NCBI RefSeq assembly: GCF_001695625.1
Contig: NZ_MBPN01000002.1
Coordinates: 57,438-121,437 of the forward strand
DNA: 64,000 nt
Direction: 5' to 3'
Source of the DNA: Pseudomonas defluvii
GTDB taxonomy: Bacteria; Pseudomonadota; Gammaproteobacteria; Pseudomonadales; Pseudomonadaceae
Positions within the stretch are counted from its first letter, which is position 1. The number at the start of each line of letters is the position of its first letter. This document shows, in pieces, positions 27,328 through 35,916 of the stretch. The position numbers and the translations under genes are program-made. The notes under the pieces were generated by a model that had not been told where the DNA came from, did no database searches, and worked only from the letters and a program-made list of their open reading frames with translations.

Positions 27328-27776
27328 CTGAAAAGCCTTCTTGTGTAGAACTGAAGGCCCGATTTGAACGCAGTGCTGCCAATGCCACGCGGTATCCTGA
27401 TACCGCCCTGCAACAAAACCTCTTAACCTTCACAAAACCCTCGCTAAAGTGACCAGCGGGTCACATATTTCGCTCAAGCTCTCCTACACTCATAACGCTG
27501 CCCGGATAACGTTTGGGGAAATTGCCCTGTCGCACCGGTCACGCCTGAAAAACGGGCTAACCACCCAGTAGTAACCAGGCCAGGGTTCCTGACAACAGGT
27601 ACAACCCTTTCGCCCTCAGTCTGAAACACGCCTTCGGCTGAAAGCATCAATGGGTGCGGCGTTTGCATGCAAGAAAACGAACACCTCAACACGACGTATA
27701 AAACAGAGAAATCGCTTTACCGCTAATGACCATTTCGGGTGCCATTACACCCGTTTGCATAGGGACGGAGAGACGT
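27328..27776. other. Divergent intergenic region between the toxin-like gene and glgA, no gene
   Basis: 449 nt without a credible coding frame. It contains a perfect GTGACC-AGCG-GGTCAC palindrome (27449-27464), a possible operator for either side. A GGACGGAG Shine-Dalgarno for glgA lies at 27763-27770. Confidence 0.5.
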
Positions 27777-29336
27777 ATGATTGATGCTGCTGTCGAACCT
27801 CATGTAACGCATTTCACTGCTCAAGTCATCGAGCCGGCCAGCCCCCCTTTCGCACCTGCAGCGACGCCTTCCAAGCCCGTACCACAGCAAAACCCGAACA
27901 AGAAAAAAATCCTGTTCGTCACGTCCGAGATTGCCGACCTGGTCAAGACCGGTGGCTTGGGTGATGTCTCGGCTGCCCTGCCGCGCGCCATGAGCCACCG
28001 GCATGACGTGCGGGTACTGATCCCCGGCTATCCGCAGGTGCTGGAAAGCGATAATCCGATTCATCTGGTCGGGGAACTGGGCGGGCACGCCGCACTCCCT
28101 CCCTGCAAGATCGGCCGCATGGACCTGGCCGACGGCCTGGTGATCTATGTCCTGATCTGCCCAGAGCTGTACCAGCGCGAAGGCACGCCCTACGGGGCAA
28201 ACAATGGCCGCGACTGGCCTGACAACCACATCCGCTTCGCCCGCCTGGGGCTGGCCGCCGCCGAGATCGCGGCTGGCGAGGGCATGGTGCACTGGAAGCC
28301 CGACCTGGTGCATGCCCATGACTGGCCCGCTGGCCTGGCGCCGGCGTACATGCACTGGCGCGGCCTGCATACCCCAACCCTGTTCACCATTCACAACCTC
28401 GCCTATCAGGGGGTGGTCAGCCGGGCGTGCTGCCCGGAACTGGCCATCCCTGAACACGCCCTGCAGCAGGAAGGCATGGAGTTCTATGGCAAGCTCTCCT
28501 TCCTCAAGGCAGGCCTTGCCTATTCCAGCCACATCACCACCGTCAGCGCCACCTACGCGCAGGAAATCACCACACCCGCGTTTGGCTGCGGCCTCGACGG
28601 TTTTCTCTCGAGCAAGGCGCAGTTGGGCCTGTTGAGTGGCATTCCCAACGGTATCGACGAGAGCTGGGATTCGGCTACCGACACTCACCTGAGCCACCCC
28701 TTCAGCCTCAACGACTGGGAGGGCAAAGCGCGCAATACCCAACAGGTGCGCACGCTGTTCGGCTTGCAGCCCAGCGAGGGGCCACTGTTTGCAGTCGTGT
28801 CACGACTGGTCTATCAGAAAGGCCTGGACCTGACGCTGGGCGTTGCCGAATACATCGTCCAACAAGGCGGCCAGATCGCGATTATCGGCCGTGGCGAGCC
28901 GGAAGAAGAACAGGCCATGCGTGACCTGGCGCTACGTTTTCCAGGGCAGATCGGCGTACGCATCGGTTTCAATGAAACTGACGCCCGGCGCATGTTTGCC
29001 GGCAGCGACTTCCTGCTGATGCCGTCACGCTATGAGCCCTGCGGCCTCAGCCAGATGTATGCGCAGCGCTTCGGTTCACTGCCGGTAGCCCGCAATACCG
29101 GCGGCCTGGCCGACACCATCGAAAATGGCGTCACCGGGTTTCTGTTCAACGAGTCTACGGTGGAGAGTTACCGCGAAGCCTTGAGCCGGGCCTTTTATGT
29201 CTATGCCAAAAAAGACCTGCTGCACGCCATGCGCTGCCTGTCGATGACCCAACCCTTCAACTGGTGCCAGGCGGTAGAGCCCTACGCCCGTTTGTATGAA
29301 GCGTTGGTAGAACGCGCCACTCAAGGTCACTCATAA
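27777..29336 (+). CDS. glgA: Glycogen synthase GlgA
   Basis: A 519-aa GT5 glycosyltransferase. The ADP-glucose loop is KTGGLGDVSAALPRAM; the HAHDWPAGLAPAY and SRYEPCGLSQMYA motifs are catalytic or nucleotide sites of the C-terminal domain. It has a Pseudomonas-type N-terminal extension of about 40 residues rich in Pro and Ala before KKKILFVTSE. ATG 27777 was chosen for its GGAG six bases upstream. No glgC lies in the window. In pseudomonads GlgA usually supplies maltose-1-phosphate or glucan to GlgE, which is missing from this locus. Confidence 0.93.
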   Translation: MIDAAVEPHVTHFTAQVIEPASPPFAPAATPSKPVPQQNPNKKKILFVTSEIADLVKTGGLGDVSAALPRAMSHRHDVRVLIPGYPQVLESDNPIHLVGELGGHAALPPCKIGRMDLADGLVIYVLICPELYQREGTPYGANNGRDWPDNHIRFARLGLAAAEIAAGEGMVHWKPDLVHAHDWPAGLAPAYMHWRGLHTPTLFTIHNLAYQGVVSRACCPELAIPEHALQQEGMEFYGKLSFLKAGLAYSSHITTVSATYAQEITTPAFGCGLDGFLSSKAQLGLLSGIPNGIDESWDSATDTHLSHPFSLNDWEGKARNTQQVRTLFGLQPSEGPLFAVVSRLVYQKGLDLTLGVAEYIVQQGGQIAIIGRGEPEEEQAMRDLALRFPGQIGVRIGFNETDARRMFAGSDFLLMPSRYEPCGLSQMYAQRFGSLPVARNTGGLADTIENGVTGFLFNESTVESYREALSRAFYVYAKKDLLHAMRCLSMTQPFNWCQAVEPYARLYEALVERATQGHS

Positions 29337-29352
29337 GCACGAGGTAACGGGC

Positions 29353-29454
29353 ATGCCCAAAAGCCCGGCCCAGTTGCCAACCCTCGGTAATCACCTGCTG
29401 GAGCACGAAACTAGCCGTTTCGTGCTCCGGGCACCGGAGCCTTCCCATGACTGA
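29353..29454 (+). pseudogene. 33-codon relic of treZ (malto-oligosyltrehalose trehalohydrolase N-terminus)
   Basis: An open frame with GAGGTAACGGGC upstream starts 16 nt after glgA, exactly where treZ normally starts. It reads MPKSPAQL... and contains TSRFVLRAPEP, which resembles the TRFALWAPDA N-terminal signature of TreZ (CBM48-like domain) at the expected residue positions. It then stops by running into the malQ start (CCATGACTGA). The remaining about 550 codons of treZ are gone. Identification rests on position and on a short remembered signature. Confidence 0.5.
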
Positions 29455-31516
29455 CCACGCCTTGCTCTTGCTGGCGCACCGTGCCGGCCTGCAAGTGGAC
29501 TGGACCGACGCCAACGGCCGTCAACAACGGGTCACCGACACCGTCCTGCGTAAAATGCTGGCCGGGTTGGGCCATCCGGCCGACACCCCAGCAGCCATCG
29601 AGAAGAGCCTGAGCGCACTGCTCAAAGCCCATGACGCCAAGCATCTCCCTCCCCTGTTGACGGTGGATCTGGGGCAGCCACTGGACCTGTCGCACTACTT
29701 TGCCGCAGGCAGCACCTGCCAGGTGACACTGGAAGACTCGCATCAACAGTCGCTGCAACTGGACGCCCACGCCATGCTGCCCGGCACGCTGCCAATCGGC
29801 TACCACCAGGTGGCGATCGACGGACGTACCTTCACCCTCGCCGTTGCACCTTTGCGTTGCTACAGCCTGGCGGATGCCTTGGGTACCGATCATCCACGCT
29901 GCTGGGGGCTGAGCGCTCAACTCTATAGCCTGCGTCGCCCGGGTGATGGCGGTTTCGGTGACTGCCTGGCACTGGAGGCGCTGGCACGAAGTGCCGCCGA
30001 GCGCGGTGCTGATGCCCTGGCTATCAGCCCGGTGCATGCGATGTTTGCCAGCGACACTGAACGCTACAGCCCCTACTCACCGTCCAGCCGACTGTTTCTG
30101 AACAGCCTGTACGCCAGCCCGGCCATCATTTTTGGCGAGCGTGCCGTACGCCAGGCAAATGAACAGATCGGGCAAGAGGAACTGCAACGCCTCGAAGACC
30201 TTCCACTGATCGAATGGCCCAGTGCCGCGAAGGCCAAGCAGCGCCTGCTAGAGGCGTTGTACCGAGACTTCATCCAGCAGGAACACCCGCTGTACAACGA
30301 CTTCCAGAGCTTTCGCGACACCGGTGGTCAAGCCCTGGAGCATCACTGCCGCTTTGAAGCCATGCTGGAGGCTGCGGCTGAACGCGGTATGGACGCTGAC
30401 TGGCGACATTGGCCGAAAACCTGGCACAACCCCTACAGCGCGGAGGTCGCAGCCTTCGCCGAGCAGCACGCCGAACGGGTTACTTATCACGCGTTCTGCC
30501 AATGGCTGATTACCCGCAGCCTTGAACGTGCCCAGGACGCTGCCCGCAGCAACGGCATGAGCGTTGGCCTGATCAGCGACCTGGCCATCGGTGCTGACGG
30601 TGTTGGCAGCCAGGCCTGGAGTCGCCAGGACGAACTGTTGGCCGACTTCAGCATCGGCGCGCCGCCCGACCTGCTCAACCGTGCCGGGCAGAAGTGGGGC
30701 CTGTGTGCGTTTTCCCCTGAAGGACTGCGGCGCAATGGCTTTCGCGCCTTTATCGAGATGCTCAGGGCCAGCTTTCAGCATGCCGGGGGCTTGCGCATCG
30801 ACCATGTACTGGGCCTGCAGCGGCTCTGGCTGATCCCCTTGGACGCCGAAGCGGGTGACGGCGCCTACCTGCACTACCCGCTCGACGACCTGTTGCGCCT
30901 GCTGAGCCTGGAATCGGTGCGACACAAGGGCATTGTTCTGGGTGAAGACCTCGGCACCATACCGGAAGGCTTGCGCGACAAACTCTCCGCACGGGCCATA
31001 CTCGGCCTTCGTGTGCTGTTGTTTGAGCAGCATGGACATGGCCAGTTCAAGCCGATCCTTGATTGGCCAGACGATGCGCTGGCCACCAGCAGCACCCACG
31101 ACCTGCCACCGCTGGCCGGCTGGCTGCAGGCCCGCGACATCGATTGGAACCAGCGCCTGGGGTTGATCGACGCCATCACCGAGCGGCACTGGCGCGAAAC
31201 CCGCGTAGCGGAATGCAAAGGCCTGCGCACCATTCTGGAGCAGAACTACCACCAGTCGCTCCCGGACAGTGATTCGCTCATCGATGCCTGCGTACGCTTT
31301 ATCGGCCATACCCGCGCGCCGCTGGTGCTGCTGCCACTGGAGGATGCCTTGGGTATTGATGAACAGCCCAACCTTCCGGGTACGGTCAGCGGCCATCCCA
31401 ACTGGCGTCGACGCTTCGCCCTGAACGCCGATGCCTTGCTCGATGACCCGGACGCCGCTCGCCGCCTGGAGCTGCTGGCGCAAGCCCGTGAACAAGCCTT
31501 CGAGCGTGACAGATGA
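29447..31516 (+). CDS. malQ: 4-alpha-glucanotransferase (amylomaltase) MalQ
   Basis: A 689-aa GH77 enzyme that transfers maltodextrin chains. The catalytic strand residues are seen in SDLAIGADGVGSQAW, RIDHVLGLQRLW (nucleophile Asp), GEDLGTIPEG (acid/base Glu) and STHDLPPLAGW. It retains the long N-terminal domain of bacterial-type MalQ. It starts within the treZ relic, and the treY gene that normally follows is also missing: only about 200 nt separate malQ from the DUF2934 gene. Confidence 0.93.
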   Translation: MTDHALLLLAHRAGLQVDWTDANGRQQRVTDTVLRKMLAGLGHPADTPAAIEKSLSALLKAHDAKHLPPLLTVDLGQPLDLSHYFAAGSTCQVTLEDSHQQSLQLDAHAMLPGTLPIGYHQVAIDGRTFTLAVAPLRCYSLADALGTDHPRCWGLSAQLYSLRRPGDGGFGDCLALEALARSAAERGADALAISPVHAMFASDTERYSPYSPSSRLFLNSLYASPAIIFGERAVRQANEQIGQEELQRLEDLPLIEWPSAAKAKQRLLEALYRDFIQQEHPLYNDFQSFRDTGGQALEHHCRFEAMLEAAAERGMDADWRHWPKTWHNPYSAEVAAFAEQHAERVTYHAFCQWLITRSLERAQDAARSNGMSVGLISDLAIGADGVGSQAWSRQDELLADFSIGAPPDLLNRAGQKWGLCAFSPEGLRRNGFRAFIEMLRASFQHAGGLRIDHVLGLQRLWLIPLDAEAGDGAYLHYPLDDLLRLLSLESVRHKGIVLGEDLGTIPEGLRDKLSARAILGLRVLLFEQHGHGQFKPILDWPDDALATSSTHDLPPLAGWLQARDIDWNQRLGLIDAITERHWRETRVAECKGLRTILEQNYHQSLPDSDSLIDACVRFIGHTRAPLVLLPLEDALGIDEQPNLPGTVSGHPNWRRRFALNADALLDDPDAARRLELLAQAREQAFERDR

Positions 31517-31716
31517 ATTCAACCCCGGCGAACTCGGCGCTGCTGCCCAGCGGTTTGCCTGCCACTGCAACACCCCACTTGATCCCGGCACAGAACCGGG
31601 ACAACACACCTGTGTTTCTACCCTTTGTCTTGTCCTCTGCCAGCTGTTCGGGACGTGCTGACACATTTCCCGTCAATCTCGTTATCCAGCCTATCGCCTG
31701 AAACAGGAGTATCAAG

Positions 31717-31971
31717 ATGAGTGTCGAGGAAAAACGCATTAAAGAATTCGCCTACCTGATCTGGGAGTCGGAAGGTAAACCCGACGGCCAGGAGCATCGC
31801 CATTGGGAGATGGCACGCAAACTGGCTGAGGCCGAAGCACTGGCACCCAAGGCAAAACCGCGCAAACCCAAAGCTGCCGCCAGCGCCCCCTCACGTGCTA
31901 GCCCCACCAGCGCAGACAAGCCAGCGTCGGTGAAAAAACCACGCACTACCAGAAAGCCTGCTGCACAGTAA
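31717..31971 (+). CDS. DUF2934 domain protein
   Basis: An 84-aa protein. The DUF2934 part at residues 4-42 reads EKRIKEFAYLIWESEGKPDG then HWEMARKLAEAE, followed by a Lys/Ala/Pro-rich tail (AKPRKPKAAAS, KKPRTTRKPAAQ) like histone-type basic tails. The family is found in plant-associated bacteria next to glg/tre genes; function unknown. AGGAG precedes ATG 31717. Confidence 0.85.
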   Translation: MSVEEKRIKEFAYLIWESEGKPDGQEHRHWEMARKLAEAEALAPKAKPRKPKAAASAPSRASPTSADKPASVKKPRTTRKPAAQ

Positions 31972-31981
31972 GCGCACTGCA

Positions 31982-32011
31982 ACGTCGGCCTGCCGCTGCA
32001 CAGGCCGACGT
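31982..32011. repeat. Perfect 11-bp hairpin downstream of the DUF2934 gene
   Basis: ACGTCGGCCTG (31982-31992) and CAGGCCGACGT (32001-32011) form a perfect inverted repeat with an 8-nt loop. No U-run follows, so it is more likely a pause, processing or mRNA-stabilising element before glgX than a classical terminator. Confidence 0.5.
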
Positions 32012-32119
32012 ATGTTCGAGCAAGCGACAGATGAACGGTGAGTGCGTCCGTTGCAGGCACAACATGGCCCGGAACTGCGACCGCCACCACCCACCGGCCC
32101 CCATGAAGCAAGGACCTCC

Positions 32120-34273
32120 ATGACGACACGCAAGCCCGCTGCGCCACTCCATGAACCTTCGCGATTGCGTGAGGGCCTGCCCTATCCGCTGGGTGCCACC
32201 TGGGATGGCCTGGGTGTCAATTTTGCACTGTTCTCAGCCAACGCAACCAAAGTTGAACTGTGCCTGTTCGACGCTGAGGGTCAGGTGGAACTTGAGCGAA
32301 TCGAACTGCCTGAGTACACCGACGAGATCTACCACGGCTACCTGCCCGACGCGCACCCAGGGTTGCTCTATGGCTACCGTGTGCATGGTCCCTACGCGCC
32401 GGAAAACGGCCATCGTTTCAACCCCAACAAACTGCTGATCGACCCCTACGCCAAACAGTTGGTCGGCGACGTGCGGTGGTCCGAAGCGCTGTTTGGCTAC
32501 ACCATCGGCCACCCCGACGGCGACCTGAGTTTTGACACCCGCGACAGCGCGCCCTTCGTGCCCAAGTGCAAGGTCATCGACCCGGCCTACACCTGGGGGC
32601 GCGATCAGCGCGTCAACGTCCCCTGGGATCGAACCCTGCTGTATGAGGCACATGTACGCGGCATCAGCATGCGCCATCCGGCCGTACCGGAGACCCACCG
32701 CGGCACCTTTGCCGGTTTGATGTGCGAGGCGTTGTTGAGCCATATCAAACAGCTGGGGGTTACCTCCGTTGAACTGCTGCCCATTCATGCATTTGTCAAC
32801 GACCAGCACTTGCTGAAAAAAGGCATGAACAATTTCTGGGGCTACAACAGCATCGCGTTTTTTGCCCCTCATCAGCGCTATCTGGCCAGCGGCAAAATCG
32901 CCGAATTCAAGGAGATGGTCGCGCACCTGCACGATGCCGGGCTGGAGGTCATACTCGATGTGGTCTACAACCACACCGCCGAAGGCAATGAGCAAGGCCC
33001 GACCCTGTCCATGCGCGGTATCGACAATGCCTCCTACTACCGCCTGATGCCCGATAACAAGCGGCTCTATATCAACGACTCAGGCACCGGCAACACCCTC
33101 GACCTGAGCCACCCGTGCGTGCTGCAACTGGTGACCGACTCCTTGCGCTATTGGGCTGGCGACATGCACGTGGACGGGTTCCGCTTTGACCTGGCGACCA
33201 TCCTTGGTCGCTACCATAGCGGCTATGACGAGCGTCACAGTTTTCTTGTTGCCTGTCGCCAGGACCCACTGTTACGTCAGCTCAAACTGATCGCCGAACC
33301 CTGGGACTGTGGCCCCGGAGGCTATCAGGTGGGCAACTTCGCTCCCGGCTGGGCCGAGTGGAACGACCGCTTCCGCGACACCATGCGCGCCTTCTGGAAG
33401 GGTGACGAGGGCCAGTTGACGGACTTCGCCTCGCGTATGACCGCCTCCGGCGAGCTGTTCAACCGACGTGGCCGACGGCCTTTCGCCTCAGTGAACTTCA
33501 TCACCGCCCACGACGGTTTCACCCTGCGCGACCTGGTGTCCTATAACCAGAAACACAACTTGGACAACGACGAGAACAACCAGGACGGTAGCGACCACAA
33601 CCTGTCCTGGAACCATGGCGTCGAAGGCCCTACCGACAACCCCGAGATCCGTGCCCTGCGCATGCAGCAAATGCGCAATTTCTTCGCAACCCTGCTGCTG
33701 GCCCAAGGCACCCCCATGATCGTCGCGGGCGACGAGTTCAGCCGTACCCAGCACGGCAACAACAACGCCTATTGTCAGGACAGCGAGATCGGCTGGGTCA
33801 ACTGGAACCTGGATGAAGAAGGCACAGCCCTGCTCGACTTCGTCAAGCGACTGACAGCACTGCGCCAGCACTACCCGGTGCTACGCCGTTCGCGCTTCCT
33901 GGTGGGCACTTTCAATGAAGCCCTGGGTGTCAAGGATGTCACCTGGCTGGCAACCGACGGCAACGAAATGACCACAGAGCACTGGCATGACCGCCAAGGG
34001 CGCTGCCTGGGCATGCTGCTGAACGGGCGGGCACAGGCCAGCGGCATCCTGCGCCCGGGGAACGACGCGAGCCTGCTGTTGATTGTCAACGCCTACCACG
34101 ACCCACGCACCTTCACCTTGCCGGCAGTCCCGGATGGCAACCACTGGCGCTGCCTGCTCAATACCGCCCGGCCTGCAGAGGGCAAGACCAGACGGCTGGC
34201 GTTCGGCAGCAAACTGAAGGTCAGCGGCCGTTCTCTGGTGTTGTTGGAACTGCACGCTGCCGAGGATGCGTGA
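32120..34273 (+). CDS. glgX: Glycogen debranching enzyme GlgX
   Basis: A 717-aa GH13 isoamylase-type enzyme with an N-terminal CBM48 (LPYPLGATWDGLGVNFALFS). Catalytic residues are in DGFRFDLATILGR (nucleophile Asp), LIAEPWDCGPGGYQVG (Glu) and NFITAHDGFTLRDLVSYN (His-Asp). It removes alpha-1,6 branches from phosphorylase-trimmed glycogen. ATG 32120 follows AAGGA. It is downstream of malQ and the DUF2934 gene in the same direction. Confidence 0.94.
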   Translation: MTTRKPAAPLHEPSRLREGLPYPLGATWDGLGVNFALFSANATKVELCLFDAEGQVELERIELPEYTDEIYHGYLPDAHPGLLYGYRVHGPYAPENGHRFNPNKLLIDPYAKQLVGDVRWSEALFGYTIGHPDGDLSFDTRDSAPFVPKCKVIDPAYTWGRDQRVNVPWDRTLLYEAHVRGISMRHPAVPETHRGTFAGLMCEALLSHIKQLGVTSVELLPIHAFVNDQHLLKKGMNNFWGYNSIAFFAPHQRYLASGKIAEFKEMVAHLHDAGLEVILDVVYNHTAEGNEQGPTLSMRGIDNASYYRLMPDNKRLYINDSGTGNTLDLSHPCVLQLVTDSLRYWAGDMHVDGFRFDLATILGRYHSGYDERHSFLVACRQDPLLRQLKLIAEPWDCGPGGYQVGNFAPGWAEWNDRFRDTMRAFWKGDEGQLTDFASRMTASGELFNRRGRRPFASVNFITAHDGFTLRDLVSYNQKHNLDNDENNQDGSDHNLSWNHGVEGPTDNPEIRALRMQQMRNFFATLLLAQGTPMIVAGDEFSRTQHGNNNAYCQDSEIGWVNWNLDEEGTALLDFVKRLTALRQHYPVLRRSRFLVGTFNEALGVKDVTWLATDGNEMTTEHWHDRQGRCLGMLLNGRAQASGILRPGNDASLLLIVNAYHDPRTFTLPAVPDGNHWRCLLNTARPAEGKTRRLAFGSKLKVSGRSLVLLELHAAEDA

Positions 34274-34774
34274 TTTCGGGCGGGCTGTTCTTTGTCGAGG
34301 CGGTAGGCTCGTTTTTTAGTTTTTACAAATCAGATAGTTAAGCTTTTTCGCACGCCTTGATCATTTTTCATACCGAAAGACACGAAAAGTGCGCAACAAG
34401 GAACGAGCGCGCCAGGAAAGATGCAACACCGTTGCAGTGCACTGCCCGCAAGCACTCCTTAGAAATGATTCGAAATAGCCAGCCCCGTTGAAAGACCCTC
34501 CGGGGCTATTAAAAATGAAGAAATCATAATTTTCAGCACATTAGATGCTCCAACGCTCCCCTCACGACACATTCACAATTTCTTGACGCATGCCTTGACC
34601 TCTCCTTAGCTTCAGGGAGTGAAACCTTACAGAATTTCTCATTCCGAGCCTCTAGCTCGCGGTTTTTAGCGCAAGCCTGAGGTAGGTTTGCTGGCGCGTG
34701 TCGCCCTCTGATTTTGTTGTACAGCCCGTGACATTCAGCCAGGCCATTGGCTGTTACAACAGAGGAGATCCGCC
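34274..34774. other. 501-nt region between glgX and the autotransporter gene, no gene
   Basis: AT-richer than its neighbours. It holds the self-palindrome GCAGTGCACTGC (34434-34445), a terminator-like hairpin (34481-34507) and a good RBS (GAGGAGATCC) for the next gene. A weak stem with a T-run near 34306-34320 could end glgX. No coding frame was credible. Confidence 0.45.
34481..34513. terminator. Terminator-like hairpin downstream of glgX
   Basis: AGCCCCG (34481-34487) pairs with CGGGGCT (34501-34507); the flanks AATAGCC and ATT extend the stem partly, and ATTAAAAAT follows. It may end a transcript on either strand. Confidence 0.55.
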
Positions 34775-35842
34775 ATGAAAAAAACATCGAGTCCTTCGGG
34801 CTTTGAGTATGTTTTCTATGCGGTTTCCACGTCGCTGCTAATCGCAACCCCTGTGGAAACCCATGCAGTGAGCCTAGAGGATAACGATTCGTTCTACGCA
34901 CAATCGGCGAACCTGCCGGTTGTGTCGCTGCAACCGGTCAGCGTTGCGGGGTTGAGCCTGAGTAGCCTGAGCGGCTTCTCTGGACGCCAGGCTGAGCGCG
35001 CAATACAGGTTCCGCAGGACAGCATTGCCAGCCAATGGGCGCAGTTCCTTCCATCCCCTGGCAAGCCTGCAGCCACTGCACCGTACAACCTTGACGCGCC
35101 GAACCAGAACCTGCAGATCAGCCCCGACCTGTTCGTCCGTGAAACCAGTGATGGCAATACTCACCGCGCTGGTTTCTTCGTCGGTCACAGCAACTTGCAA
35201 AGCCGCTTTGATGGTATGCGCCCACGCGGCAGCGAACCGAAGAATGCGGTCAAGCTGGAAGGTGAAAGCCTGGGGGTCTATTGGAGCATGACCCATGACC
35301 AAGGCTGGCATGTGGATGCTGTCGCCATGGGCACCCGCTTCGATGCCAGCGGCCGCAACGAAAGCGGTACTCGCCTGGACGGTACAGGCCATGCGCTAAC
35401 CCTCTCGGTAGAAGGTGGCTACCCCATTGGCCTGGGTGACAACTGGGTGATCGAACCACAGGCACAATTGATCAACCAACAGTACTACCCCGGGAACCCT
35501 AACCAGGCCGAAATGCTGCAAAGCCACGACAGCCTGCCGAACTGGAGCGGACGCGTCGGCGCGCGCTTGTCTGGACGCTATGAGGTGCGCGGCATGCCGA
35601 TCGAGCCCTACGTGCGCACCAACGTCTGGTATGACTTCTCCAACGCCGACACCCTTAGCCTCGACAAGGTAGACAAAGTCAGCAGTAGCCGCAGCTCTGC
35701 CACGATTGAACTGGGGATGGGCCTGGTCGCGCGAATGACACCCAAGGTGAGCCTGTTCGTCAGTGCCGACTACAGCAGCGTTGTCGACGATAACGCCCTG
35801 AATGGCTTGATTGGCAATCTGGGTATACGGGTGCGCTGGTAG
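34775..35842 (+). CDS. Autotransporter-type outer-membrane beta-barrel protein without a large passenger
   Basis: A 355-aa protein. A hydrophobic segment at residues 12-30 (YVFYAVSTSLLIATPVET) resembles a signal peptide. Residues 30-130 are a low-complexity linker or short passenger, and residues 125-355 form a barrel with alternating strands such as RAGFFVGHSNLQSRFDG, VEGGYPIGLGDNWVIEPQAQL and YEVRGMPIEPYVRTNVWYDF. It ends in GIRVRW, with the aromatic C-terminal residue recognised by the BAM complex. Function unknown. It lies between glgX and glgB, an unusual guest in the glycogen block. Confidence 0.78.
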   Translation: MKKTSSPSGFEYVFYAVSTSLLIATPVETHAVSLEDNDSFYAQSANLPVVSLQPVSVAGLSLSSLSGFSGRQAERAIQVPQDSIASQWAQFLPSPGKPAATAPYNLDAPNQNLQISPDLFVRETSDGNTHRAGFFVGHSNLQSRFDGMRPRGSEPKNAVKLEGESLGVYWSMTHDQGWHVDAVAMGTRFDASGRNESGTRLDGTGHALTLSVEGGYPIGLGDNWVIEPQAQLINQQYYPGNPNQAEMLQSHDSLPNWSGRVGARLSGRYEVRGMPIEPYVRTNVWYDFSNADTLSLDKVDKVSSSRSSATIELGMGLVARMTPKVSLFVSADYSSVVDDNALNGLIGNLGIRVRW

Positions 35843-35849
35843 TGGCGTG

Positions 35850-35884
35850 GCCCCATCGTCGGCAACGCCGGTCCTGCATGGGGC
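35850..35884. repeat. Hairpin between the autotransporter gene and glgB
   Basis: GCCCCAT (35850-35856) pairs with ATGGGGC (35878-35884) in the 74-nt convergent gap. It has no U-run, so it is a weak candidate for a shared terminator. Confidence 0.4.
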
Positions 35885-35916
35885 TCGGCATACCAGCCCC
35901 AGCAGGCGGTAGGCGG

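Noticed and set aside
30248..31666. 472-codon minus-strand frame opposite malQ
   Set aside because: Shadow frame without motifs, while MalQ is certain.
31513..31701. 62-codon frame overlapping the malQ stop (ATGA), considered as a treY relic
   Set aside because: Its start overlap and a FPVNLVI stretch are suggestive, but there is no convincing TreY signature, so it was not listed as a gene or relic.
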